A stretch of DNA of 64,000 nucleotides from JAWMQL01 sp033283165. Lineage in GTDB: Bacteria; Pseudomonadota; Gammaproteobacteria; Pseudomonadales; Halieaceae. The DNA lies in NCBI GenBank assembly GCA_033283165.1, contig JAWMQL010000002.1, positions 620,001 to 684,000 of the forward strand. The letters are read 5' to 3'. Shown here one piece after another: positions 15,515 to 24,080 of this stretch (position 1 is the stretch's first letter; every line of letters starts with the position of its first letter). Under the pieces are notes generated by a model. The model searched no databases, had not been told where the DNA came from, and saw nothing but the letters and a program-made list of their open reading frames with translations. A program made the translations under genes and the position numbers.

Positions 15515-17905
15515 ATGAACAAAAAGGACCTCAGCGAACGCGATATTTGCACCAAGTTCATCACCCCCAGTATTGTGGCTGCAGGTTGGGATGTGGACAC
15601 CCAAATTCGTGAGGAAGTAAGCTTCACAGACGGCAGAATTTACGTTCGGGGGAAGCTTCACGCACGTGGCGCACAGAAGCGCGCAGACTACATCCTCTAC
15701 TACAGGCCAAATATCCCCATCGCCGTAATTGAGGCAAAGGACAATAAGCATACCGTTGGCGCCGGAATGCAGCAGGCGCTTGGATATGCTACTACCTTAG
15801 AAATACCATTCGTCTTCAGCAGCAATGGAAACGGCTTCCTTTTCCATGACCGCACCTTCAGCTCTGGTGCTATCGAAACTGAACTTACACTTGACGCATT
15901 CCCTAGTCCAGAAGCACTCTGGAAGAAATACAAGGCACACAAGGGAATTACTGAAGCTGTTGAACCCTTTGTGGCTCAGGAATACTTTGCTGACGGAACA
16001 GGCCGTTCCCCACGCTACTATCAACAAATTGCCATCAACCGCACTGTCGAGGCCATCGCCAGGGACGTGGGCCACAACCGCCACCTACTTGTGATGGCGA
16101 CCGGCACCGGCAAGACCTACACCGCCTTTCAGATCATCTATCGCCTTTGGAAGGGAGGACTAAAGAAGCGCATTCTATTCTTGGCGGACCGTACTGCTTT
16201 GATAGATCAAACCGTGCGAGGTGATTTTCGCCACTTCAAAGATGCGATGACCGTCATCAAACACAAGCAGATTGACACGGCTTACAACATCTATCTCGCT
16301 CTTTACCAAGGACTCTCTGACGGCAAGAATAGCGAAAATGACGCCTATAAGGAGTTTAGCCCTGACTTCTTCGATCTGGTTATTGTCGACGAGTGCCATC
16401 GAGGCAGCGCCCGCGAGGATAGCAAGTGGCGCGAGATTCTTGAGTACTTCAAAGAAGCCACCCACATCGGCCTCACTGCCACACCAAAGGAAACCAAAGA
16501 AGTCTCCAGCACAGAGTATTTCGGCGATCCGCTATACACCTACTCCCTGAGACAGGGCATTGACGACGGCTTTCTCGCTCCCTATAAGGTGATAAAGGTC
16601 ACATTGGATATAGATGCCGAGGGTTGGCGCCCACCAAAGGGTTTCAAGGACAAGGACGGCAAGGAAGTAGAAGACCGTATTTACAATCGCACCGATTTCG
16701 ACAAGCATTTGGTCGTCGAAGAGCGTCGTCAGCTCGTCGCTCAAAAGATTACAGAGTTCCTCCAGGGCAGCGACCGATTCTCTAAGACTATCGTCTTCTG
16801 CATCGATATCGAGCACGCCGAAGGAATGCGCAAGGAGCTGGCCAATGCCAACGCCGATCTTGTCTCCGCGAACAGCAAATATGTAATGCAGATCACGGGC
16901 GACAACGAAGAAGGCAAGCGCCACCTTGATGCCTTCATTAGCCCATCAGAACTTTATCCGGTCATAGCAACTACTTCGAAGCTCATGACCACAGGGGTAG
17001 ATGCCCAAACCTGCAAGCTCATTGTTCTCGACTCGAACATTGCCTCCATGACAGAGTTCAAGCAGATCATTGGACGTGGTACACGAATTAACGAAGATTT
17101 CGGTAAACATTACTTCACCATCATGGACTTTAGAAATGTGACTGCACTTTTCGCAGATAAAGACTTTGACGGCGACCCAGTTCGCGTCAAGGAAGTCCGC
17201 GAAGATGAAGACATCTCCGGTACTGATGAAGAGACAGACGACATACCAATCACGGACAACGTTACCGGCGAAAACATCGAATTTTCATGCTCAGAAATTC
17301 CCGATATCACGATAAAACACGACCCGCCCGCCTACGGAAAACGGCGTAAGGTCACCGTAAATGGTGTCGAAGTTTCGATCATAAAGGAGCGTGTCCAGTA
17401 TATGGGCAGCGACGGCAAAATTATCACCGAAAGCTTGCGCGATTACACTCGTAGGAATGTCCAATCTAACTACGCTTCGCTGGATTCTTTTCTCATGTCA
17501 TGGCGGGACGCCGACAAGAAGCGCGTCATTGTCGAGGAACTGGAGAGACACGGCGTCATCTTCTCTGCCTTACAGGATGAAGTAGGATCCGCCTTCGATC
17601 CCTTCGACCTCGTCTGCCATGTCGCATTCGAACAGAAACCACTGACCCGTCGTGAGCGCGCCGAAAACGTTCGCAAGCATAACTACTTCACGAAATATGG
17701 CGATCTAGCACGCGCCGTTCTCGAGAGTCTGCTTGACAAATATGCCGACGATGGACTGCTTGACCTTGAGAACCCTGCCATTATCATGCTTGACCCGATC
17801 AAACGCCTTGGCACCGCGCCCGAGATCGTCCGCGCTTTCGGCGGCAAGCCCGCCTACGAACAAGCCGTCAAAGAGCTCACAACACATCTTTACGAAGTCG
17901 CCTGA
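15515..17905 (+). CDS. hsdR: Type I restriction enzyme, R (HsdR) subunit
   Basis: The 796-residue motor/nuclease subunit, which translocates and cuts unmethylated DNA in complex with HsdM and HsdS. An N-terminal PD-(D/E)xK nuclease shows D58 and E73-A-K75 (RADYILYY...AVIEAKD). A superfamily-2 translocase follows with Walker A ATGTGKT (195-201), DECH box (292-295), LTATPKE, and the later TTSKLMTTGVDAQTC and IIGRGTRINED motifs. The ATG at 15515 has AAGGACAGG upstream, better than an in-frame upstream start at 15452. hsdM follows after 12 nt. Codon use is more A/T-rich than in the flanking chromosome. No disruption is seen. Confidence 0.95.
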   Translation: MNKKDLSERDICTKFITPSIVAAGWDVDTQIREEVSFTDGRIYVRGKLHARGAQKRADYILYYRPNIPIAVIEAKDNKHTVGAGMQQALGYATTLEIPFVFSSNGNGFLFHDRTFSSGAIETELTLDAFPSPEALWKKYKAHKGITEAVEPFVAQEYFADGTGRSPRYYQQIAINRTVEAIARDVGHNRHLLVMATGTGKTYTAFQIIYRLWKGGLKKRILFLADRTALIDQTVRGDFRHFKDAMTVIKHKQIDTAYNIYLALYQGLSDGKNSENDAYKEFSPDFFDLVIVDECHRGSAREDSKWREILEYFKEATHIGLTATPKETKEVSSTEYFGDPLYTYSLRQGIDDGFLAPYKVIKVTLDIDAEGWRPPKGFKDKDGKEVEDRIYNRTDFDKHLVVEERRQLVAQKITEFLQGSDRFSKTIVFCIDIEHAEGMRKELANANADLVSANSKYVMQITGDNEEGKRHLDAFISPSELYPVIATTSKLMTTGVDAQTCKLIVLDSNIASMTEFKQIIGRGTRINEDFGKHYFTIMDFRNVTALFADKDFDGDPVRVKEVREDEDISGTDEETDDIPITDNVTGENIEFSCSEIPDITIKHDPPAYGKRRKVTVNGVEVSIIKERVQYMGSDGKIITESLRDYTRRNVQSNYASLDSFLMSWRDADKKRVIVEELERHGVIFSALQDEVGSAFDPFDLVCHVAFEQKPLTRRERAENVRKHNYFTKYGDLARAVLESLLDKYADDGLLDLENPAIIMLDPIKRLGTAPEIVRAFGGKPAYEQAVKELTTHLYEVA

Positions 17906-17917
17906 CCCGATAATTTT

Positions 17918-19351
17918 ATGCCTAATATTTCATCAATCGTTAAAAACGTCCGCAACATTATGAGGCAGGATCGCGGTGTCTCCGGAGATGCCCAGCGCCT
18001 TGAACAACTAGGCTGGATGCTTTTTTTGAAGATCCTCGACGAGAAGGACCAGGAACTTGAACTAATCCGCGAGGGCTATGAGTCCGTCATTCCAGAAGAA
18101 TTTCGTTGGCGAAATTGGGCGGCCGACCCTGAGGGCATCACTGGCGAGGAGCTTATACTTTTTATCGACCACCCCTCCGAAGGGCTTTTCACTCACCTGA
18201 AGAACCTGAAGTCACCCAAGGCACCACAACGTGCAATGCTCGTACGCGAGGTCTTCGACGGATCTAACAATTACATGAAATCTGGTTTCGAGATGCGTAA
18301 GGTAATCAATGAGCTTAACGGTTTTGACTTTAACAACTCAGACGACCGCCACATCTTCGGGACAGTTTACGAGTCTATCCTCATCGAATTGCGCGATGCC
18401 GGAAACAAGGGTGAATACTATACACCCCGCGCCATTACTCAGCTCATGACAAAGATGACAGCTCCCAAACTGGGTGAAAAGGTGCTTGACCCGGCAGCCG
18501 GCACGGGCGGTTTCCTCAGTGCAGCAATAGATCAAATCCGAGAGAGGGAAGTGCACACTCTCGATGACGAGTCCCTTCTCCAGAAATCTATTACCGGCTG
18601 GGAGCTGAAGCCCGTCGCCTACGTTCTTGGGCTCACCAATCTTATCCTCCATGGCATGGACGTACCGGATTGGCACTATCTCGATAGCCTAAAAACCGAA
18701 TACAATAGCATTGGGCCAAAACAACAAGCTGACATAATCCTCGCCAACCCGCCATTCGGCGCCAGCATCGCCGATGGTGTAGAGACCAACTTTCCCGCTT
18801 CCTTCCGTTGTAGGGAATCCGCCGACCTATTCATCATCCTAATAATCCAGTTACTAAAGCCCGGAGGGCGCTGTGCTATCGTTTTACCTGATGGCTGCAT
18901 CACTGGCGAAGGTTACAAGGAGCGCATTCGCGAAAAGCTCTTGACCGACTGCAATGTCCATACGATTGTTCGCTTGCCCCAGTCGACCTTCCACCCTGCC
19001 ATGGTCTCTACGAATCTACTCTTCTTCCAAAAGGGCGCTCCGACTAAGGAAATCTGGTATTACGAACACCGCTTACCCGAAGGCCAGAAGAGCTACTCCA
19101 AGACTAAGGCTATACAGTTCGATGAATTTTCGCGCATGATCGAATGGTGGGATAGCCGACAAGAAAACGAAGTAGCTTGGAAGGTTGCGATTAGTGATTT
19201 AAAGAAGGGCTTCGATTTAGATGTGAAGAATCCGCATCGAGAGGAAGAGGAAAATGATCTCTCTGTCAATGAGTGCCTCACCAGGCTCCGCAAATCTTTG
19301 GAGCAAATAGATCGGGCGCTTGCAGCTGTGGAAAGGGAATACACATCCTGA
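17918..19351 (+). CDS. hsdM: Type I restriction-modification methyltransferase HsdM
   Basis: A 477-residue N6-adenine DNA methyltransferase. An N-terminal helical HsdM domain (LEQLGWMLFLKILDEKD) is followed by the SAM-binding motif I VLDPAAGTGGFL (about 189-200) and the catalytic motif IV ADIILANPPFG (NPPF 277-280). It forms the M2S modification complex with HsdS and protects the host. Its stop codon lies one base before the hsdS ATG. The Shine-Dalgarno is weak, so translation may rely on coupling to hsdR, 12 nt upstream. Confidence 0.95.
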   Translation: MPNISSIVKNVRNIMRQDRGVSGDAQRLEQLGWMLFLKILDEKDQELELIREGYESVIPEEFRWRNWAADPEGITGEELILFIDHPSEGLFTHLKNLKSPKAPQRAMLVREVFDGSNNYMKSGFEMRKVINELNGFDFNNSDDRHIFGTVYESILIELRDAGNKGEYYTPRAITQLMTKMTAPKLGEKVLDPAAGTGGFLSAAIDQIREREVHTLDDESLLQKSITGWELKPVAYVLGLTNLILHGMDVPDWHYLDSLKTEYNSIGPKQQADIILANPPFGASIADGVETNFPASFRCRESADLFIILIIQLLKPGGRCAIVLPDGCITGEGYKERIREKLLTDCNVHTIVRLPQSTFHPAMVSTNLLFFQKGAPTKEIWYYEHRLPEGQKSYSKTKAIQFDEFSRMIEWWDSRQENEVAWKVAISDLKKGFDLDVKNPHREEEENDLSVNECLTRLRKSLEQIDRALAAVEREYTS

Positions 19352-19352
19352 C

Positions 19353-20702
19353 ATGAAACGCATTAGCGATATTCTCACGCGGCACAAGACGCCCGTTCTA
19401 GTTGAAGACGAGGTAACTTACAAACAGGTAACAATCCGAACGAACCACAAAGGGGTTGTGTTACGTGGCACTAAATCCGGAGCATCTATAGGAACAAAAA
19501 AACAATGGCGCGTTGCTGCAGATCAATTCATTCTAAGCCGAATCGATGCACGTAATGGCGCCTTCGGGATAATTCCTGAAGAACTAGAAGGGGCCATCGT
19601 CACCAATGACTTTCTTGCGTTCGACATCAACGACGACAAGGTGGAGCGCGAGTTTTTTAACGTATTTCTTCAGTCTCCTATGTTTCTTGACGCTTGTATC
19701 AAAGCTAGCCGAGGGAACACCAATCGGAAACGCGTGGATGAAGACTTTTTCTTGAATTTCGAGGTGAAACTTCCTTCTCTCGAGGATCAGCGCCATCTAA
19801 TCAAGCGAATTAACAAAGCCCGCAAGTCTATGGAGGTCGCCCAGAGCGAAATCTCCCACCAGGAATCTCTTTTTGGCAAGCTCAAGAAAGCCATCCTCCG
19901 AGAGGCGACTCAGGGCAGTCTAACGGAAGATTGGCGCACTGATCACCCAGACGTAGAACCCGCCAGTCAGCTTCTGAACGAGATCCAGAAGGAACGCAAT
20001 ATATGGATCGCTTCCGCTAAAAAGAGAGGAGATAACGAGGGAAAGTTACTCGAAAGGAAGCTCGCTAGATTACGAGCGACGCCTCCGACCAAGCCAACTG
20101 AGAAGCTGCCAGGAGGCTGGGAATGGGTGACGCTCATCGAGGCTGATTTGCTTATAGTAGATTGCCACAATAAAACTGCCCCATATGAGTCGTCGGGCGT
20201 TCCTATAATTAGAACGACCAATGTTCGAAATGGGAATGTAGACCTTTTAGATACTAAGTTTGTATCGGAGAAAACTTACCAGCGGTGGTCCGCAAGATGT
20301 ATTCCGCTTCCAGGAGATTTTATATTTACTAGAGAGGCTCCGGTTGGGGAGGTCGGCATGATTCCCGACGGAGCGCGAGTATGTCTGGGGCAAAGAACGA
20401 TGCTGATTCGGCCGATACCTCAATATGTTTTGCCCGCCTATCTGCTACTAGCCATCCAAGCACCAGATTTTATGCAAAGGGCAAGTCGTGTTAAGCGAGG
20501 GGCAATGGTTGGACATCTAAGAGTGGGCGATGTGGAAGCGGCCCATATCCCACTTCCACCCTTCGCGGAGCAAGTAGAGATTGTAGATCGGGTGGAAGCG
20601 CTAATGAAAAACTGCCGAACGCTCGAAGCTGAGATTGCACAATCCCGCAGCTATGCTAACAAGCTTGTTCAATCGGTCCTAAAGGAAGCTTTCACGCCAT
20701 GA
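19353..20702 (+). CDS. hsdS: Type I restriction specificity subunit HsdS
   Basis: A 449-residue specificity subunit with two target-recognition halves. Each half ends in a conserved helix: LPSLEDQRHLIKRINKARK near residue 150 and LPPFAEQVEIVDRVEALMK near residue 400. The second TRD has SSGVPIIRTTNVRNG and GDFIFTREAPVGEVG. The first TRD starts abruptly (MKRISDILTRHKTPV) and is shorter than the second. GGAAAGGGAA lies about 15 nt before the ATG. The stop overlaps the start of the Shedu-like gene by 4 nt (ATGA). The recognised DNA sequence cannot be read from the protein. Confidence 0.92.
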   Translation: MKRISDILTRHKTPVLVEDEVTYKQVTIRTNHKGVVLRGTKSGASIGTKKQWRVAADQFILSRIDARNGAFGIIPEELEGAIVTNDFLAFDINDDKVEREFFNVFLQSPMFLDACIKASRGNTNRKRVDEDFFLNFEVKLPSLEDQRHLIKRINKARKSMEVAQSEISHQESLFGKLKKAILREATQGSLTEDWRTDHPDVEPASQLLNEIQKERNIWIASAKKRGDNEGKLLERKLARLRATPPTKPTEKLPGGWEWVTLIEADLLIVDCHNKTAPYESSGVPIIRTTNVRNGNVDLLDTKFVSEKTYQRWSARCIPLPGDFIFTREAPVGEVGMIPDGARVCLGQRTMLIRPIPQYVLPAYLLLAIQAPDFMQRASRVKRGAMVGHLRVGDVEAAHIPLPPFAEQVEIVDRVEALMKNCRTLEAEIAQSRSYANKLVQSVLKEAFTP

Positions 20703-21910
20703 TACGCTTCGAAAGAGAACAAGATGGCCCTGGTCTTTATCTTGTCTACACACCGGAGAACAATTCGGGAGAGTGGTTGCGCCAGCAACTGGATAAAAAA
20801 GGCAAAGCAAGCATCAGTGCTCGCGTTTTTACCGTGACACGGGATCGCCTCGTAGAGTTAAACTTTGATAGCGGCGACTATGAGGAGAACAACTTTGTCT
20901 TCTTAATAGGTGTTGTTTCAGCGGGCTACAATATTATCGACCGTGAAGTGCTGGGCATCACGTATGACCTAGGCATACATGTTTCGATAAGGCTCGAGCG
21001 AAAAACTTTTTGTGCCGAACGCAACATCTCGATCTTTAGACGCTTTAATGACTTTGGCCTAGATTCATTGACTATCGGTGGCGAAGCGGAGGAGGCGCTA
21101 CCTGCCGAAGTATTTAACCGACTTTTGAAAAAGTTTCCAAACTCCTATGAGCTTGATCGTTACGCCAAAGCACGAATATCTTCGATTATTCGCAACTATC
21201 TTCCTATCGAGGAAGACTTTCAGATCAATTATGAAAGCTATTTGGACAAGAAGGAGTCTCACAAAGGCAGCCAGCCTCTAGAGGTACTCGCGCCTTATGA
21301 GTCGGAGAAGTTTGGCGAGCTGGTTGAGAAGGTGGACCAGATGCTCTCGAACTTCTCTTCTTACAGCGAAACTCAGTGGCAGGATGAGATTCTCCAAATA
21401 GTCCTTTTGCTTTTCCCTCGCTACATTCGTGCGTTCAAGGAAGGTCCGGTGAATGACAGCTGGGCTAAGAAATCTCGTCGCGTCGATTTCCTCTTAGTTG
21501 ATGCCTCCGGCTTCATCGATATCATTGAGATTAAAAAGCCCATAGATCAGAACTTAGTAACCATTAACCGCTACCGAGACAATCACGTACCGCTCCGCGA
21601 ATTAAGTGGTACGATCATGCAGGTTGAGAAGTATCTATACCACTTCAATCGCTGGGGTCAAAGAGGAGAAGAGAAGCTCAGGGAAGACTATGACTCTAAA
21701 CTTCCCGAAGACGTGGAAATAAAGATCGTGAATCCAAGTGGTATCATCATAATGGGCCGCGACAATGACCTCACTGACGAACAAAAGAACGATTTCGAAG
21801 TCATCCGTCGCAAATACCGCAACATTCTCGATATCATTACCTACGATGATCTACTCAGACGTCTAAAGGCTATTCGAGACCACTTTGGGTCAACGTCATT
21901 TTTAACCTAG
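20699..21910 (+). CDS. Shedu-like (DUF4263) nuclease
   Basis: A 403-residue protein with a C-terminal PD-(D/E)xK-type nuclease. The pattern is D263 in RRVDFLLVD followed by E277 and K279 in DIIEIKKP, with an upstream E230 in TQWQDEIL. This arrangement is that of Shedu (SduA, DUF4263) anti-phage proteins. The N-terminal 200 residues are a variable region that I do not recognise and would serve sensing. It overlaps hsdS by 4 nt and is translated in the same operon as the type I system, so its level should track that of the R-M complex. Confidence 0.8.
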   Translation: MIRFEREQDGPGLYLVYTPENNSGEWLRQQLDKKGKASISARVFTVTRDRLVELNFDSGDYEENNFVFLIGVVSAGYNIIDREVLGITYDLGIHVSIRLERKTFCAERNISIFRRFNDFGLDSLTIGGEAEEALPAEVFNRLLKKFPNSYELDRYAKARISSIIRNYLPIEEDFQINYESYLDKKESHKGSQPLEVLAPYESEKFGELVEKVDQMLSNFSSYSETQWQDEILQIVLLLFPRYIRAFKEGPVNDSWAKKSRRVDFLLVDASGFIDIIEIKKPIDQNLVTINRYRDNHVPLRELSGTIMQVEKYLYHFNRWGQRGEEKLREDYDSKLPEDVEIKIVNPSGIIIMGRDNDLTDEQKNDFEVIRRKYRNILDIITYDDLLRRLKAIRDHFGSTSFLT

Positions 21911-22001
21911 AACCCGTGAATTAACTGTTCCCTCAAACCGGCGGCGCGGCGCCTCAATTTTCAAATTCTTTGAAGTGAAGCAGGAGAGTTCTGTATCACC
22001 C

Positions 22002-22382
22002 CTAATATGAGCACTGAGTTATCACGCCCCTGGCGAACTCAAGAAGCCGCAAAGCCTGTTCCCGGCCGATGCCCGCTCGCTTCATGATGCCAAGGTAAAG
22101 CCGCTCGTCTTCCTTTGAAACTCGCCCATTTTCTGCGCATCCGCTTCCTATAAGCCATCCAACCGCGACTTTCTCCAATGGCCGCAATTCTAGTCCATTG
22201 GTCTCTGCTAGCCAGTGGCCTCCACACCAGTGGACGCAGTGCGCAGAATCAAAACTAGCTTTCATTCCTTTCTGCACTGGTTTTTTGTAGGGCATACCAG
22301 CGACAGTCCAGGCCCGAATAGTGGTCCGGTCTTTTCCCATTATTGTCGCCAGCTCTTTCTGAGAAAGATTTCTAAAATCCAT
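22002..22382 (-). CDS. Nu1-like / small-terminase-type HTH protein
   Basis: A 126-residue protein with an N-terminal helix-turn-helix, MDFRNLSQKELATIMGKDRTTIRAW (residues 1-25), followed by VAGMPY, the layout seen in Nu1-type small terminase subunits and similar phage HTH proteins. The C-terminal half is mainly helical (RLYLGIMKRAGIGREQALRLLEF) and not recognised. It is the last gene of the leftward small-gene cluster and lies just downstream of the iteron-like repeats at 22535-22656. It could be a packaging-redirecting or a regulatory protein; the packaging role is speculative. Confidence 0.55.
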   Translation of the reverse strand: MDFRNLSQKELATIMGKDRTTIRAWTVAGMPYKKPVQKGMKASFDSAHCVHWCGGHWLAETNGLELRPLEKVAVGWLIGSGCAENGRVSKEDERLYLGIMKRAGIGREQALRLLEFARGVITQCSY

Positions 22383-22534
22383 GGTTGATCCGTATCTTGT
22401 TGTGGTGGAGTAAGCTTTTTGGTGCTGTGTCTAGCGAAATCTCGCGCCTCCGCGCACCCGTATTAGTAGGCTCTAGAAAGGACCCGCCATTATTCTCTTT
22501 AGACATTGAAGGTATGGTTATATATAAGACTCTT

Positions 22535-22656
22535 CATATAGAAGTAGATCATCCCCAGTAACCCGCCGATTTGTACACCATATGGGAGTAATTACCGGGT
22601 ATTTAAGGTGTACCCAGTCCATATAGGAGCAGAGACATTCTGACCTACTCCATATG
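22535..22656. repeat. Four iteron-like 13-mers
   Basis: Copies of CATATRGGAGTAG-like sequence lie at 22535-22547 (CATATAGAAGTAG), 22579-22591 (CATATGGGAGTAA), 22620-22632 (CATATAGGAGCAG) and, inverted, 22644-22656 (CATATGGAGTAGG on the minus strand). They lie in the 296-bp gap between two DNA-binding protein genes. An inverted GTACACC / GGTGTAC pair is interleaved. They could be a replication origin, operators or a packaging site. The rest of 22383-22534 shows nothing else. Confidence 0.6.
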
Positions 22657-22678
22657 AGATAGGGAAAAATCGAAATTT

Positions 22679-23119
22679 TCATGCTGTAATTACTCTGAGT
22701 GAGGGAACTTGGCGCCAGTCTTTTGTGTCCTTGCTCCAGTACGAGAGAGGCGCCACACTAACGCTCACTCCTTCATCAAAAGTCACCCCAGGTACCTCGT
22801 CTATGCCATTGAAAGTGACAGCTAACAAAGTCGGGTGACCACGCGACTTTCTTCCCTTTTTTGTAACTACAATGAATCCCGACTCGATCAGCTCCGTCAT
22901 AGCCCGGTATAGTGTCCCTCGAGATTTCCAACCCCGATCTCTCATCAATGTCCATGCAGCGGTTAGTGCACCATTATTTTTGCCGTGGTACTGCCACAGC
23001 AGATCAACCAACAATTTCGTCGCATGAGCTGACAGCGTTGCGAACTGCCTTGAAGACACTACACGGTAGGGTATTCCTACAAATCTCGCCTTCTTTGCCC
23101 TTCCGTTGGATCTGGCCAT
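22679..23119 (-). CDS. Winged-helix island regulator or replication-type protein
   Basis: A 146-residue basic protein starting MARSNGRAKKARF. Residues about 25-105 form a helical/winged-helix region (FATLSAHATKLLVDLLWQYHG, AAWTLMRDRGWKSRGTLYRAMTELIESGFIVVTKKGR), typical of phage-type wHTH proteins. The ATG at 23119 is 2 nt after the upstream gene's stop, implying coupling; an upstream GTG at 23146 would add nine residues. Its 3' end borders the iteron-like repeats, which it may bind (inference). Confidence 0.65.
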   Translation of the reverse strand: MARSNGRAKKARFVGIPYRVVSSRQFATLSAHATKLLVDLLWQYHGKNNGALTAAWTLMRDRGWKSRGTLYRAMTELIESGFIVVTKKGRKSRGHPTLLAVTFNGIDEVPGVTFDEGVSVSVAPLSYWSKDTKDWRQVPSLRVITA

Positions 23120-23121
23120 GA

Positions 23122-23445
23122 TTACTTCAACTCCACTAGATGCCACGTATGTGTCCTGCAGGACTTACCCCAGTGGTTTAATCGCTCATGTAAAGGTGGA
23201 GAACACAACGCCTGCTGTCCATATCGGTATAGCTGGTTGCGGTTCAACTCGTGCAATCGGTTGCTTGGATATCCAACACGGCACGTTCTTGCTAGTTCAT
23301 CCGTGTATGCCACTGGTTTATCCAAAAAGCACTGGGCCAGGAGGCGCTTCTGCAGAGATAGCCGCTCTCGGTCCAACATAAGACAAGCTCTAGGCGCCAC
23401 CCCCGCTGGGAGATACATATTTTGGACTTCAGACTGTGCGCTCAC
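23122..23445 (-). CDS. Small HTH protein
   Basis: A 107-residue protein whose GTG start at 23445 is supported by GGAGG 5 nt upstream. It contains a helix-turn-helix-like segment, LLAQCFLDKPVAYTDELARTC followed by RVGYPSNRLHELNR (about residues 36-68), a pattern common in winged-helix proteins of phages and islands. Its start overlaps the zinc-finger gene by 17 nt and its stop is 2 nt from the next start, so it fits the compact leftward operon. Longer in-frame extensions up to 23538 lack a Shine-Dalgarno. Confidence 0.5.
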   Translation of the reverse strand: MSAQSEVQNMYLPAGVAPRACLMLDRERLSLQKRLLAQCFLDKPVAYTDELARTCRVGYPSNRLHELNRNQLYRYGQQALCSPPLHERLNHWGKSCRTHTWHLVELK

Positions 23446-23608
23446 GTGCACCTCCATTGTGCTGGGAGGGCAACGCCAATTGCTTTTGGCAGGAAAGCAT
23501 GCACAGATGTGCTGTGCACCTTCTTGATGGTCGTTCACTGCTGAGTAGACTTAATCCGCACTGCTCGCACCTAGTATCGGTCCGATATTTTTCTGTTGTA
23601 TGATTCAT
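23429..23608 (-). CDS. Tiny Cys-rich (zinc-finger-like) protein
   Basis: A 59-residue protein starting MNHTTEKYRTD, with CEQCG near residue 14 and further cysteines in RRCTAHLCMLSC, consistent with a small zinc-binding module. The ATG at 23608 has AAGGTGG about 5 nt upstream. It overlaps the next HTH gene by 17 nt. No homologue is recognised. Being small, it is supported mainly by its ribosome-binding site and operon position. Confidence 0.4.
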   Translation of the reverse strand: MNHTTEKYRTDTRCEQCGLSLLSSERPSRRCTAHLCMLSCQKQLALPSQHNGGARERTV

Positions 23609-23702
23609 CACATCCACCTTGTTGATTGCCGTCAATAGGACTACGAGGCCCGTACCTGCCAAGCGCGGGTTTCGTCGTTTCAAAGCCCGGAAGGTTGTGA
23701 CT

Positions 23703-23939
23703 CTAGACCGCTTGGGTACGGGATTGCTCCGAAAATTGGTTACGCCAGATTTTCAAAGTTGATCCCTTGTAGCGGACCGCAGAGCCCATTTTGATGAAAG
23801 CCGGAGCTTCTACTCCCGCCAGCTTTCCGGTGCTGCGCGAATTGCGCATGGTGGTGGGCGCGAAGCCTAAAAAGGCGCCAGAATCGGCGCTATCGTATAG
23901 GCCGTCATCTTCAATGGCATTTGGTACTTGATCGTGCAT
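23703..23939 (-). CDS. AlpA-like / excisionase-type DNA-binding protein
   Basis: A 78-residue protein starting MHDQVPN. The segment DSADSGAFLGFAPTTMRNSRSTGKLAGVEAPAFIKMGSAVRYKGSTLKIWRNQF is a MerR-like helix-turn-helix as in AlpA/Xis proteins: substrate-binding turn, TMRNSR recognition helix, then a wing (AVRYKGSTLKIW). AlpA proteins activate or direct excision of P4-like and satellite elements. The ATG at 23939 has GGGAGA about 7 nt upstream. It is the first gene of the leftward small-gene operon and is preceded by a dyad at 23974-23986. Confidence 0.65.
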   Translation of the reverse strand: MHDQVPNAIEDDGLYDSADSGAFLGFAPTTMRNSRSTGKLAGVEAPAFIKMGSAVRYKGSTLKIWRNQFSEQSRTQAV

Positions 23940-23973
23940 AGCTGCATCTCCCGTAGTAGGCATGTATTACGCG

Positions 23974-23986
23974 CTGGTATCACCAG
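23974..23986. promoter_or_regulatory. Dyad upstream of the AlpA-like gene
   Basis: CTGGT-ATC-ACCAG is a perfect 5-bp inverted repeat 35 nt upstream of the ATG at 23939. It lies immediately upstream of a leftward TAATAC hexamer that could be a -10. A control site for the small-gene operon is plausible. Confidence 0.35.
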
Positions 23987-24080
23987 TGCTTTACGGGTAG
24001 TTTGCTTTTTTGTGGGGTGTCCCCCGCAAGTATTCCCCATTGCCCCAATTTGGGGGAGAGGCGGCAATGATGTGCTTTTG

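Noticed and set aside
22535..22656. Possible CRISPR array
   Set aside because: Repeats are only 13 nt, imperfect, irregularly spaced and one is inverted; no cas gene is near.
23609..23683. N-terminal extension of the Cys-rich 59-residue ORF
   Set aside because: No Shine-Dalgarno for the upstream start, whereas AAGGTGG precedes the ATG at 23608.
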